Source: Marinisporobacter sp.
GTDB lineage: Bacteria; Bacillota; Clostridia; Peptostreptococcales; Thermotaleaceae
Reading direction: 5' to 3'
Length of the DNA: 64,000 nt
NCBI GenBank assembly: GCA_025210395.1
Contig: JAOARV010000067.1
Span: 186,001 to 250,000 of the forward strand
The translations under genes were made by a program, and so were the position numbers. Numbering within the stretch: position 1 is the first letter of the stretch; every line of letters starts with the position of its first letter. Positions 35,783 through 44,185 of the stretch are shown here, piece by piece. The notes beneath the pieces are model-generated. The model saw nothing but the letters and a program-made list of their open reading frames with translations. It did not search any database and was not told where the DNA came from.

Positions 35783-36661
35783 TTATAAATTTGATTCATG
35801 GACAAATATATTAGATAATTTTTCTGTCTTAAATTTATCCATAAATAATTTACATTTACATAAAAATAAATAATATATATTCATCCCACATTCTGATAAA
35901 GATTCAAAATTTCCCTGTCCCTTAGAAAGAATCAGATCTGCTTTTTTAAATATTTCCTTAAATGCATCACTTACCTCTAAGATATCCGTTCCTGGTAAAT
36001 CCGTTCCATTGCTTAATACTTTTGCATATTGATTGATGCCAACAAGGTAAGCATCTTCCTCGTTGATATCGTTTAATACAGGCTCATCCCTAACGGCAAA
36101 AAATATTTCTATATGAGGATATTCTCTTTTCATTTCTTTTATGAAAATTTTATCAAATACAATTTCCCCTGCATTATCTCCTAAATACAATAGTATTCTA
36201 CCATTATTTAACTCACTTTTCAATTTTTTGTATGTGTTTTCATCTAAGTCACTTGCTAATGTTTGGTCAATCAATTTCTTCACTAAATCAAAGCTGATTT
36301 CATCAAGAGCACCAAAATCTATAATATTTCCAGCTTGTGCAATTTTTAATGCTGTCATAAAACGATCCTCTGAAGCTTCTAATATTTCTTCCATCTGATC
36401 TTCCATAGACAATAACTTTTCATTAAAGAGTTTCTTTTCTTCCTTATAAAAGTCATTGATCCCAGTTTCCTTTTTTAAAATCCTCATGACCTTCGCCACC
36501 AAAAAAGGAGCTGTTCGGTCATATTCTATATCTGCTACTTCTCTTAAAACCTTGTTCATAAAATTGTATTTTTCATATGAATCTTTTAAATATTTATCTG
36601 CTAATTGATTGGCTTTATTGATTACACAAGCAATACAGTCTACATGGGTATTCAATTTCAT
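35783..36661 (-). CDS. DUF89 (ARMT1-like) family protein
   Basis: Member of the DUF89 metal-dependent phosphatase family, known elsewhere to act on damaged or toxic phosphometabolites. The 292-residue product has an N-terminal helical part with HVDCIACVI (CxxC) and the metal-site pattern LYLGDNAGEIVFDKIFI near residue 155, followed by KADLILSKGQGNFESL near 245. The ATG at 36661 is preceded by a purine-rich but imperfect site. It is a single gene. A housecleaning phosphatase role is inferred from the family. Confidence 0.8.
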   Translation of the reverse strand: MKLNTHVDCIACVINKANQLADKYLKDSYEKYNFMNKVLREVADIEYDRTAPFLVAKVMRILKKETGINDFYKEEKKLFNEKLLSMEDQMEEILEASEDRFMTALKIAQAGNIIDFGALDEISFDLVKKLIDQTLASDLDENTYKKLKSELNNGRILLYLGDNAGEIVFDKIFIKEMKREYPHIEIFFAVRDEPVLNDINEEDAYLVGINQYAKVLSNGTDLPGTDILEVSDAFKEIFKKADLILSKGQGNFESLSECGMNIYYLFLCKCKLFMDKFKTEKLSNIFVHESNL

Positions 36662-36908
36662 GACATCCTTTCTAATATTTTTCTCATATAGTAATTTATA
36701 TCAACTATATATATCCATCATTATAACATACACTACCCAGTCTATAAAAAATTTCAACTTTCATTTCTAGGAATATTTCTTTTTTAATTTCAAAAATAAT
36801 TATTCATACAAATAAAAATGTATCCCCATAGCTTTTTATAGTTCTCTACTAACATATGTTTTCCATCAAGCCTTATAAAATCATTAGAAAACTTATGCTT
36901 GTTCAGAA

Positions 36909-36953
36909 ATTTAAAAGGATATATTTAATGAGTATAAATATATCCTTTTAAAT
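36909..36953. repeat. perfect 19-bp inverted repeat upstream of membrane protein gene
   Basis: Arms 36909-36927 and 36935-36953 (core AAAAGGATATATTTA / TAAATATATCCTTTT) are exact complements around ATGAGTA. No T-run follows, so it is not a standard terminator. It lies 45 bases before the gene at 36998. Elsewhere in the 36662-36997 gap I see only AT-rich DNA. Confidence 0.65.
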
Positions 36954-36997
36954 CAAAAATAAAAATATATTCTATATAAAGAAAGGAATTCACACTC

Positions 36998-37573
36998 ATG
37001 TTAAATGAAAGCTTTATCTCCAAAATACTATCCATTATTCTTACAATTGTTCTTTTTTTTAGCTCTATTAAATTCTTTATGAAAAAAGAATTTTCTCTTG
37101 TTTTTTATGTAGTTTTTATGTATATGGTTTATATTATTTTGCTTTATTTTGAATATAGAAAAAAATATAAAATACAACCTTATATAAAAATACTCCTAGT
37201 TTCTGCTATTATCATAGATGTTGTATGGGGATTTTATCTTGATCTTTACGATACTTCAAAATGGTTTGATAAACTTATGCATCTATTTGGATGTTTTTGC
37301 TTTACACTTGTTTTTATTTCAATCATCCATTCACATGTGAAAATTGTATCCCCTTCTAAAACCATTATTTTTATTTTTATCACCTCCTTAGGAGTTACTT
37401 CTGGCGTTATTTATGAATTTATTGAATTTGGATTAGATGTATTTATCAAGACAAAAACACAAAATGGCTTAGTAGATACTAACTTAGATTTACTATTTGA
37501 TACCTTTGGCTCTATGGCTGCTGCTTATTTGATTTTATGCAGAAAGGTAGGAATCTATATACAAAATAAATAA
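36998..37573 (+). CDS. YjdF/DUF2238-like membrane protein
   Basis: A 191-residue integral membrane protein with about five to six hydrophobic segments. The central part WFDKLMHLFGCFCFTLVF and the later IYEFIEFGLDVFIKTKTQNGLVDTNLDLLFDTFGSMAAAY fit the DUF2238 (YjdF) pattern, where acidic and His residues line the membrane. Function is unknown. The ATG at 36998 follows AAAGGAATT at somewhat long spacing. The gene is alone, and the large inverted repeat at 36909 is directly upstream. Confidence 0.72.
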   Translation: MLNESFISKILSIILTIVLFFSSIKFFMKKEFSLVFYVVFMYMVYIILLYFEYRKKYKIQPYIKILLVSAIIIDVVWGFYLDLYDTSKWFDKLMHLFGCFCFTLVFISIIHSHVKIVSPSKTIIFIFITSLGVTSGVIYEFIEFGLDVFIKTKTQNGLVDTNLDLLFDTFGSMAAAYLILCRKVGIYIQNK

Positions 37574-37652
37574 ACTTTTTATATCGTTTCATCCATTTAT
37601 AAATTTCTTATTTCTATATTCAATTTCCATTATTCTATAAAAAAACACCTGA

Positions 37653-38483
37653 CTATATGCCAAGTGCTTGTTTCAATAATTTAATCTCTTCTCCATGTCC
37701 TTTTACATCATTTGGTGTTTCTAGTATAAAAGGTAGATGTGCTAATTTGGGATCAGTGATGATATTTATAATAGGTTGTAAGCCTATTAATCCTTCTCCT
37801 ATTAACTCATGTCTATCTTTATTACTACCTAATCCATGCTTTGTATCATTTAAATGAAATGCTTTAACTCTTTCTAATCCAATCATATCATCTATTTTTT
37901 CTATGACTCCATCTAAATCCTTTACAAGATCATAGCCACTTGAATACAAATGACAAGAATCTAAGCATACACCTATTTTTTCATAGTTTACCCCATCTAT
38001 AATTTGTCTAAGCTCTTCAAGGCTTCTTCCCACTTCTGTTCCTTTTCCACTCATAGATTCTAGTAAAATCCAAGTATTTGTATCTTTTTCTATGGATTCA
38101 TTCAAAGCATCAATAATCTGCTGTGTCGCTTTTTCTATCCCTTGACCGGTGTGCGATCCAGGATGAAAATTATATAAGCTATTGGGTATCTGTGCTAACC
38201 TTTCTAAATCATCTTTTAACATATTCTTGGCAAATTCACGAATATCTGGCTTAGCTGAGCATAAATTCATCGTATAAGGGGCATGCGCAAGAATAGGTGC
38301 AAAGTTATTTAGTTTCATAACCTCTTTTGCTTTTTTTATATCTTCTAAATCAAGGGCTTTTGCTTTTCCACCCCTTGGGTTTCTTGTAAAAAACTGAAAA
38401 GTATTGGCATCTATACTTAATGCCTCCTGTGCTGCTTTATAAAAACCCTTTGATATGGATAAATGACATCCTATATTTAACAT
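37653..38483 (-). CDS. nfo: endonuclease IV (deoxyribonuclease IV)
   Basis: Zinc-dependent AP endonuclease that cuts at abasic sites. The 276-residue product has the trinuclear-metal residues in usual order: HLS near residue 7, ILAHAPY near 67, YNFHPGSH near 108, LLESMSG near 145, CLDSCH near 180, FHLNDTKHGLGSNKDRHELIGEG near 215-235 and ILETP near 260. It lies after the DUF456 gene by 16 bases, probably in one unit. Together with nth it supports base excision repair. Confidence 0.95.
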   Translation of the reverse strand: MLNIGCHLSISKGFYKAAQEALSIDANTFQFFTRNPRGGKAKALDLEDIKKAKEVMKLNNFAPILAHAPYTMNLCSAKPDIREFAKNMLKDDLERLAQIPNSLYNFHPGSHTGQGIEKATQQIIDALNESIEKDTNTWILLESMSGKGTEVGRSLEELRQIIDGVNYEKIGVCLDSCHLYSSGYDLVKDLDGVIEKIDDMIGLERVKAFHLNDTKHGLGSNKDRHELIGEGLIGLQPIINIITDPKLAHLPFILETPNDVKGHGEEIKLLKQALGI

Positions 38484-38499
38484 TTACTTTCCTCCATCT

Positions 38500-38970
38500 C
38501 TATCTTAATACTTTTAATAAAAATATTCCTATCATGGTAAGACCGATTGTTGTATTGACTACTACTCCTAAAATATATCCAATAATCGTTCCTATTCCTG
38601 ATTTCATAGAATCCTTGAGCTCTTTTCCATAATACCATTCTCCAATACATGTACCTACAAATTGACCCATTAGTAAGCCCAAGATATTTAATACAAAAAA
38701 TCCAACAATTCCTCCTAATATACCTCCTATAATTCCTGGCTTTGTGGCTCCAAACTTTTTTGCCCCTAGCATACTCGCCACATAATCAAATACAAAAGCC
38801 AAAATAGTAAGGACTCCAAAGAATACAATGAATCCTATACTTATTTTCTCAAACTTTGTAAATATTCCATAACCTAAAGTAGATATAAAAATCAATCCAT
38901 TTCCAGGTAGTCCAGGTATAAAACTCCCAATAAGACCTATGATCATTAGAAGGATCACAATATATAGCAT
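38500..38970 (-). CDS. DUF456 family membrane protein
   Basis: A 156-residue protein with about four to five hydrophobic segments, glycine-rich in the middle (GATKPGIIGGILGGIVGFF), which is the DUF456 pattern. IPGLPGNGLIFI in the first third is also typical. No function is known. The ATG at 38970 follows AAGGGAGTG. It precedes nfo in the same direction; the pairing may be incidental. Confidence 0.85.
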   Translation of the reverse strand: MLYIVILLMIIGLIGSFIPGLPGNGLIFISTLGYGIFTKFEKISIGFIVFFGVLTILAFVFDYVASMLGAKKFGATKPGIIGGILGGIVGFFVLNILGLLMGQFVGTCIGEWYYGKELKDSMKSGIGTIIGYILGVVVNTTIGLTMIGIFLLKVLR

Positions 38971-39098
38971 AAAAACACTCCCTTTTACAATAAAATTTTA
39001 CCCAATTCTTTTTATTCTAAGCATATTTTTTGAACAGATTTTGAAAGCTATACATATTATAGTATAGCACGAAATTATTCATTAGCAGGAGGAAAGCT

Positions 39099-39743
39099 AT
39101 GACTAAAATTGTTCCCAAAAAATTTGATTTTGAATCGATCAAAGGGATCTCAAAAAATCAACTTACACAACACTATCAATTATATAAAGGATATGTCAAA
39201 AAAATAAACTCTATATGGGAAAAATTAGAAGAAGAAAAGTTTCCAAATCCCAATACTACTTATAGTCCTTATCGCTCTTTGAAGCTAGGTGAAAGCTATG
39301 CATTAAATGGAGTAAAATTACATGAATTATATTTTGAAAACTTAGGAGGCAAAAAAAATATTCCCTATGGCAATCTCCTACGTCAAATAAAAAAAGATTT
39401 TGACAGCTATAAAAATTGGGAAAAAGATTTATTAGATGCTGGTAAATCCGCTAGGGGATGGGTCATAACAGCTTATGATTTAATAGATGGACAGATCAGA
39501 AATTATCTATCAGATAGCCATGATCAAGGTGGCATTTGGAATGCCTTACCTATATTAGTTTTAGATGTATATGAGCATGCCTATATGATTGATTTTGGTA
39601 TTGACAGAAGTAAATATCTTGATATTTTCCTAAAAAACATTAATTGGGCTATGGCTGAAAAAAGATTTAATACTATTTTGAGGCATATAAAAAACCCTAA
39701 GCCTCATCCCTACCCTGCCCCTACACCTTATTTCTTTCAATAA
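39099..39743 (+). CDS. Fe/Mn superoxide dismutase family protein
   Basis: A 214-residue member of the Fe/Mn superoxide dismutase family. All four metal ligands are visible: His25 (TQHY), His75 (KLHELYFENLGG), Asp156 and His160 (VLDVYEHAY). The N-terminus before His25 is normal, but the C-terminus ends in a Pro/His/Tyr-rich tail (PKPHPYPAPTPYFF) not found in standard SodA/SodB. Such SOD-like proteins with tails are known from spore formers, so a coat-linked role is possible. AGCAGGAGG precedes the ATG. It is monocistronic. Confidence 0.85.
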   Translation: MTKIVPKKFDFESIKGISKNQLTQHYQLYKGYVKKINSIWEKLEEEKFPNPNTTYSPYRSLKLGESYALNGVKLHELYFENLGGKKNIPYGNLLRQIKKDFDSYKNWEKDLLDAGKSARGWVITAYDLIDGQIRNYLSDSHDQGGIWNALPILVLDVYEHAYMIDFGIDRSKYLDIFLKNINWAMAEKRFNTILRHIKNPKPHPYPAPTPYFFQ

Positions 39744-39744
39744 C

Positions 39745-39795
39745 AAAACAATCCCTGAAAAAGCTCATCTTCTTTAAACTTCTTTTCAGGGATTG
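39745..39795. terminator. terminator between SOD and nucleoside kinase genes
   Basis: CAATCCCTGAAAA (39749-39761) pairs with TTTTCAGGGATTG (39783-39795) across a 21-base loop. On the minus strand TTTTGTTATT follows, so it serves at least the nucleoside kinase gene. Confidence 0.75.
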
Positions 39796-39825
39796 CTTCT
39801 ATTGATTATTTTTTATTTGAAAATT

Positions 39826-41490
39826 TTATTCATGAAAACAACTTCCGCCAATAAATTCCTTAATAATAGAAGTTTGAGGAACCACATAATCTTCTTCTAT
39901 GGAAGCAAAATAATGAAGGAATTTTAAAAGTCTCTTTGCTTCTGTATATTGAGGTTCTTTTTCTGATATTTCCTCTAAAAGAGGCTCTGCATATTTTTTA
40001 AGAACTGCTAATTCATAGGCTAGAGCAGAATTAAACATTACATCCGCTTCCTCTTGGAATGGGAAAATATTTCTTTTTTCTCCTCTTCTTACTGAATTCC
40101 AAAGCTTTAATGTAGTAAGTGCTGAATGTCCTCTATATTTACTATCTCTTACAATTCTTCGAATAAGCCTTGTATCAGTTGTAGGAATCCTATTATGATC
40201 ATCAATATTTAATTGAGTTAATGCACTAATATATATTTTAAATTTTTTATCATGAGAAATATCTTTTGTTAACCGGTCATTCAATCCATGAATCCCTTCA
40301 ATAATCATTGGTTGATCCTCTTTGATCTGCATGAACTTCCCTCTATATTCTCTCTGTCCTTTATGGAAATTAAATGTAGGAATTTCTACTTTTTCTCCCT
40401 TTAATAGCCTTGTAAGATGTTCATTAAATAAAGCTAAATCAACTGCTTCTATAGCTTCAAAATCATATTCGCCCTTTTCATCTCTTGGCGTAAGCTCTCG
40501 ATCTACAAAATAATCATCTACAGATAACGCCACTGGTCTTAACCCATTTACCTTTAGTTGAATAGATAATCTCTGAGCAAATGTTGTTTTACCAGAAGAA
40601 GAGGGTCCTGCAATTAAGATGATTCTTTTATTTTTCTCTGTAATCATATCCGCTACTTGTGCAACCTTCTTCTCATGAAGGGCTTCTGCAATTCGAATCA
40701 ATTCTGGATGTTCTTTATTGATAATGGCTTTATTCAAATTGGCAACATAGCCAATCTCCATGATTTCTCCCCATTTTTCTGCTTCTCTAAATATACTTGA
40801 AAGCTTTCTTTGTTCTTCAAATAGGGGGATCTCATGAGGATTATATTTTTCAGGATATTGTATAATCACTCCAGGAGCATAATACTTCAACTGAAATAAT
40901 TTTAAATAGCTTGTACTTGGAACCATATATCCATAAAAATAATTCTTTAACCATCCGCAGCTATATATATTTATTTCTGGGCTTTTTCTAAAATCTAAAA
41001 GTTCTGTTTTTGCATCCATTCCTAATTCTTTAAAAATCCTTTTTGCTTCTTCTATAGATACACTGCTCTTGATAAATGGCACATCTTCTTCAATAATCTC
41101 TCTCATTCTCAATTCAATTCTTGCTACATCTTCTTCTGTTATATCTCTTTTGTAATGTATTTCACAATATAATCCTTTACTTAAGGAATGTTCTACAGTT
41201 ACTTTACAACCTGATAATATTTCCATAGCTGCCCTTATAAACACAAAGGATAAACTTCTTTGATAGATTCTTATTCCATCTGATGTAGATAAATCAATAA
41301 ACTCAATATTTCCGTCTATATGTACTTCATGATCTAATTCTTTTAAGTGATTATTCACTTTCGCACTAACAATAATCCCTTTTGCCTCATCTTTAAATTT
41401 TTTACTAATTTCCTTGAGGGTGATTCCTTTATTCACTTCTATTTCTTTTTCATGATCAATAACAATTTTTATCTTTTTACCAGTATTCAT
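39826..41490 (-). CDS. TGS-SAD-uridine kinase fusion (nucleoside kinase)
   Basis: A 554-residue three-part protein. An N-terminal TGS-like domain (1-65) and a threonyl-tRNA-synthetase-like second domain (about 70-185) precede a uridine kinase-like P-loop domain (about 275-500). The P-loop is IAGPSSSGKTTFAQRL near 293-308, with SVDDYFVDR shortly after. This arrangement is well known in Firmicutes and is usually annotated as nucleoside kinase; the reason for the synthetase-like half is unclear. The ATG at 41490 follows AAGGGGGCG. It is monocistronic. Confidence 0.88.
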   Translation of the reverse strand: MNTGKKIKIVIDHEKEIEVNKGITLKEISKKFKDEAKGIIVSAKVNNHLKELDHEVHIDGNIEFIDLSTSDGIRIYQRSLSFVFIRAAMEILSGCKVTVEHSLSKGLYCEIHYKRDITEEDVARIELRMREIIEEDVPFIKSSVSIEEAKRIFKELGMDAKTELLDFRKSPEINIYSCGWLKNYFYGYMVPSTSYLKLFQLKYYAPGVIIQYPEKYNPHEIPLFEEQRKLSSIFREAEKWGEIMEIGYVANLNKAIINKEHPELIRIAEALHEKKVAQVADMITEKNKRIILIAGPSSSGKTTFAQRLSIQLKVNGLRPVALSVDDYFVDRELTPRDEKGEYDFEAIEAVDLALFNEHLTRLLKGEKVEIPTFNFHKGQREYRGKFMQIKEDQPMIIEGIHGLNDRLTKDISHDKKFKIYISALTQLNIDDHNRIPTTDTRLIRRIVRDSKYRGHSALTTLKLWNSVRRGEKRNIFPFQEEADVMFNSALAYELAVLKKYAEPLLEEISEKEPQYTEAKRLLKFLHYFASIEEDYVVPQTSIIKEFIGGSCFHE

Positions 41491-41585
41491 CTTAATACGC
41501 CCCCTTATATTTATAGTTGTATTCGTATATTTGCTATTCTATTCTATTATACCCAAATTTAAGCATTTAATCTTCTATAAATATC

Positions 41586-41615
41586 AGAAAGTTCCTGTTT
41601 TTTCAGGAACTTTCT
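41586..41615 (-). terminator. terminator of the CBS-domain gene
   Basis: AGAAAGTTCCTG and CAGGAACTTTCT are perfect 12-bp arms around six T. The T-run after the stem on the minus strand is weak (GATATTT). Confidence 0.65.
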
Positions 41616-41620
41616 AATAC

Positions 41621-42046
41621 TTACATATTCCCTTTAGTTGGTTGAGAGATATCGCTTAAAGCATCTCCAGCCTCATTTACATAGATATTTACAGTAGCTA
41701 AGTCTCCTATGGATAGGATTCCCACAAGTCTTCCACTGTCTACTACAGGTAATCTTCTGATTTGGCGTTCTGCCATAATCTTTGCTGCCTCATGAGCATG
41801 CATATCTGGTGTTGCATACACTAATTGTCCTGACATAACCTCTTGGGCATTTACATTAATATTTCCATTTGAAACACCGCGAAGGACAATATCTCTATCT
41901 GTAACAATTCCAACTGCACGGTTATTTTGATCACAAACTGGAATAGATCCAACATCTAAATCTTTCATCTTTGTTGCAATCTGACTAATTGGTGTATTAG
42001 TATTTGCAAAGGATACCTCTTTCGTCATTAAATCTCTCACTTTCAT
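41621..42046 (-). CDS. CBS-domain pair protein
   Basis: A 141-residue cytoplasmic protein consisting of two CBS domains (about 1-60 and 70-128). Characteristic segments are VGSIPVCDQNNRAVGIVTDRDIVLRG and RRLPVVDSGRLVGILSIGDLA. Such pairs bind adenosine nucleotides or similar ligands and report energy state to unknown partners. The frame starts at TTG upstream, but the ATG at 42046 follows AAAGGAGG. No partner gene is fused or adjacent. Confidence 0.88.
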   Translation of the reverse strand: MKVRDLMTKEVSFANTNTPISQIATKMKDLDVGSIPVCDQNNRAVGIVTDRDIVLRGVSNGNINVNAQEVMSGQLVYATPDMHAHEAAKIMAERQIRRLPVVDSGRLVGILSIGDLATVNIYVNEAGDALSDISQPTKGNM

Positions 42047-42104
42047 TACAATCAACCTCCTTTAATATTTTTCATTATTTAGGATGTGCAATTTTTATCA
42101 AAAA

Positions 42105-42132
42105 TAAACAAAAAAAGAGCATTACGCTCTTT
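42105..42132 (-). terminator. terminator of the receiver/zinc-ribbon gene
   Basis: On the minus strand AAAGAGC pairs with GCTCTTT around GTAAT, followed by a T-rich run. The gene's stop codon (42122-42124) is in the loop. Confidence 0.85.
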
Positions 42133-42568
42133 CCTTTAGTTTTTCACCACAATAAGGACATATATAAAAGTCTTCTTGGATTTCCTTTTTACAATGACAG
42201 CAAATATTTTTTTTATTGCTAATATATTTTTCAATAATTCCTTTTAATTTATTTTGCTCAATAGGAATCTTCATGATCTCTTCTATCGAAAATCCTTTGA
42301 ACTGATTTTTTAAAAGATCACTACTAGATGCTAATATACATACCATTTGAGGATATCTTCTTTTTATTTCTTCTATCAACTGATCTCCTGTAATATCTTC
42401 CATTATGTAATTCACTACAACCATAACAGGGTCTGTTTTCTTTAAATCTGTTAATATACTATACTCACTCGAAATAATACCATTCATTCCTAGCTTCATC
42501 AATAGATCTTTTAAAATAATACTCTCTAATTTTGAATCATTTACAATTAGAACATCCTTTGTTGACAT
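42122..42568 (-). CDS. degenerate receiver domain with C-terminal zinc ribbon
   Basis: A 148-residue protein. Residues 1-115 fit a response-regulator receiver fold (DVLIVNDSKLESIILKDLL, then VMVVVNYIMEDITGDQLI, then KIPIEQNKL), but the usual phospho-acceptor Asp is replaced by Asn53 and the acidic pocket reads Asn10-Asp11. A zinc ribbon closes the protein with C123/C126 and C137/C140. Asn at the phosphorylation site suggests a phosphorylation-independent partner-binding role. The ATG at 42568 follows AAAGGTGGG. No histidine kinase is adjacent. Confidence 0.75.
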   Translation of the reverse strand: MSTKDVLIVNDSKLESIILKDLLMKLGMNGIISSEYSILTDLKKTDPVMVVVNYIMEDITGDQLIEEIKRRYPQMVCILASSSDLLKNQFKGFSIEEIMKIPIEQNKLKGIIEKYISNKKNICCHCKKEIQEDFYICPYCGEKLKERA

Positions 42569-42749
42569 TCGTATCCCACCTTTTTTATTAGGATATTAGT
42601 ATCTTTTATCATTTTTATGTATATAGATTTCTCAAGGAAAACATTTCACTTATGACAAAGTCTTAGAACTCCTTAAAGACGAAAAAACGTATCCTCCCTT
42701 GAATATATAAATAAAAAATCTATATTCCTTTGTGACACTATATTTTTGT

Positions 42750-42780
42750 AAAAAAACTTAGGCAGATTACCTAAGCTTTT
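42750..42780 (-). terminator. terminator of the second signal peptidase gene
   Basis: On the minus strand CTTAGG pairs with CCTAAG around a seven-base loop, followed by TTTTTTT. The gene's stop codon adjoins it. Confidence 0.85.
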
Positions 42781-43304
42781 TACTCCACCTTTCCAATTTT
42801 ATTAAATGGATATAGTCGAACTAAAACCTTTCCTCTAACTGTGTCCATATCAACAGGCCCTACTCTTTCGTCTCTGCTGTCTAAACTATTTGGTCTATTA
42901 TCCCCCATAACAAATATCATATTTTCTGGCACTTCAAGTTCAACTTCTCCTGGTGTATAGTCTCCATTAATATATGGCTCATTTAATTTTTCTCCATTTA
43001 CATATACATTTCCTTCTGTTACTTTTATTTGATCACCAGCAACACCAATCACTCTTTTAATTAAATCTTTATCATTTCCTTCTACTGTCTTTAAATGTGA
43101 TTTAAAAACAACAATATCTCCTTTTTCTGGATCATGCATCATATAAGGAATTTTATTAATAATCAAATAATTATATTCATTCAATGTTGGATACATAGAA
43201 TACCCCTTTACTAAAGTAGGTCTTACAAATTGCGTAATAATCATTGCAATAACAACAGATATAACAATGGTCTTAATCCATTCTATAATCTCTTTTCTAT
43301 CCAT
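42780..43304 (-). CDS. lepB: signal peptidase I (second copy)
   Basis: Type I signal peptidase of 174 residues with one N-terminal membrane segment (about 11-27). Catalytic Ser36 is in GYSMYPTL, and Lys83 in LIKRVIGVAGD; MGDNRPNSLDSR follows. It is clearly a paralogue of the copy at 26520-27056, and the two differ at many positions in the substrate-binding part, so they may prefer different precursors. The ATG at 43304 has AGGAGAG ahead of it. Single gene. Confidence 0.94.
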   Translation of the reverse strand: MDRKEIIEWIKTIVISVVIAMIITQFVRPTLVKGYSMYPTLNEYNYLIINKIPYMMHDPEKGDIVVFKSHLKTVEGNDKDLIKRVIGVAGDQIKVTEGNVYVNGEKLNEPYINGDYTPGEVELEVPENMIFVMGDNRPNSLDSRDERVGPVDMDTVRGKVLVRLYPFNKIGKVE

Positions 43305-43367
43305 CTTAATCTCTCCTCACTAACTTTCGGTACATTTCATTCTATCACGTATTTTATGTTTGAACAA

Positions 43368-44150
43368 TCACGAAATTGACATGGTCTTTAAAAGTTCTAT
43401 AATATAAGCATTTATTTTGTCATATTTATTTACACGAATACTTACACCAACTCTTTCTAACACATCACAAAAATCCCCAATAATCCCTTGTGGATTTCCA
43501 TAAATATTTACTAAATCTTTCCTATTTACACCTATAAATCCATGTCCTGCAATGCTCTCATGTCTTAATTCAATAATCTCATTGATTTTATTGGAATTTA
43601 ATATCTTTAAAACATCCTCATACCTTGGATCTTTTAAATATTTATTCATATAATTAGAAATGGCAAAGCTTAAATTCGGATTATGAATTTTATACTTTTT
43701 TCTCAATACTTTAAGAATCATCCTTTTCGACACGGCTTCTGTTCTAAATGAAAATTTTCTCTTATCTACATGATTTTTTACAAAAATATATTTTAAGATA
43801 GCTTCCTTCAATCTATATACTCTACTCAAAAAATCAATATATCTCCGATTTTCAAGCTGCATTTTTGTATTTTCTATTAATTCTGAAAAGATAGCATCAG
43901 CTCTTCCATCAATCAACTCTTGTAGATTTTTCTTTAAATTAGTCAATTTTTTATTAGAAGAAAGGTTCTCTATCCCTGATAATTCATAATAAGCTAATTT
44001 AAAATCAAAATTCATAGCATGTTTACACGAATAAATAAGTTTTATAAGATTTTTATCTACCTGATCCATTTTCTCTAATATTTCTATAACTCCAGCATAA
44101 TCATAGCGATCGATCAAGGCTTCAATTCTTATATAATTCATTTGGTCCAC
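43368..44150 (-). CDS. HEPN-like protein resembling the Csm6/Csx1 effector C-terminus
   Basis: An all-helical 260-residue protein of uncertain family. Arg196 and His203 in LRHESIAGHGF have the R-x6-H spacing typical of HEPN ribonucleases. The preceding region (QLENRRYIDFLSRVYRLKEAILKY, about 98-121) resembles the helical part before the HEPN domain in Csm6/Csx1-type CRISPR effectors. No CARF-like sensor domain or CRISPR locus is present here. The start is GTG at 44150 after AAGGGGG; an ATG three codons later is also possible. It lies between lepB and an RluA-type gene. This family call needs a profile search. Confidence 0.45.
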   Translation of the reverse strand: MDQMNYIRIEALIDRYDYAGVIEILEKMDQVDKNLIKLIYSCKHAMNFDFKLAYYELSGIENLSSNKKLTNLKKNLQELIDGRADAIFSELIENTKMQLENRRYIDFLSRVYRLKEAILKYIFVKNHVDKRKFSFRTEAVSKRMILKVLRKKYKIHNPNLSFAISNYMNKYLKDPRYEDVLKILNSNKINEIIELRHESIAGHGFIGVNRKDLVNIYGNPQGIIGDFCDVLERVGVSIRVNKYDKINAYIIELLKTMSIS

Positions 44151-44185
44151 TTATTTTCCCCCTTAAAGCATTTTCATACATAATA

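Noticed and set aside
43368-44150. Evidence of a type III CRISPR locus from the HEPN-like protein
   Set aside because: No repeats, cas genes or CARF domain occur in this window, so it is reported only as an orphan HEPN-like protein.
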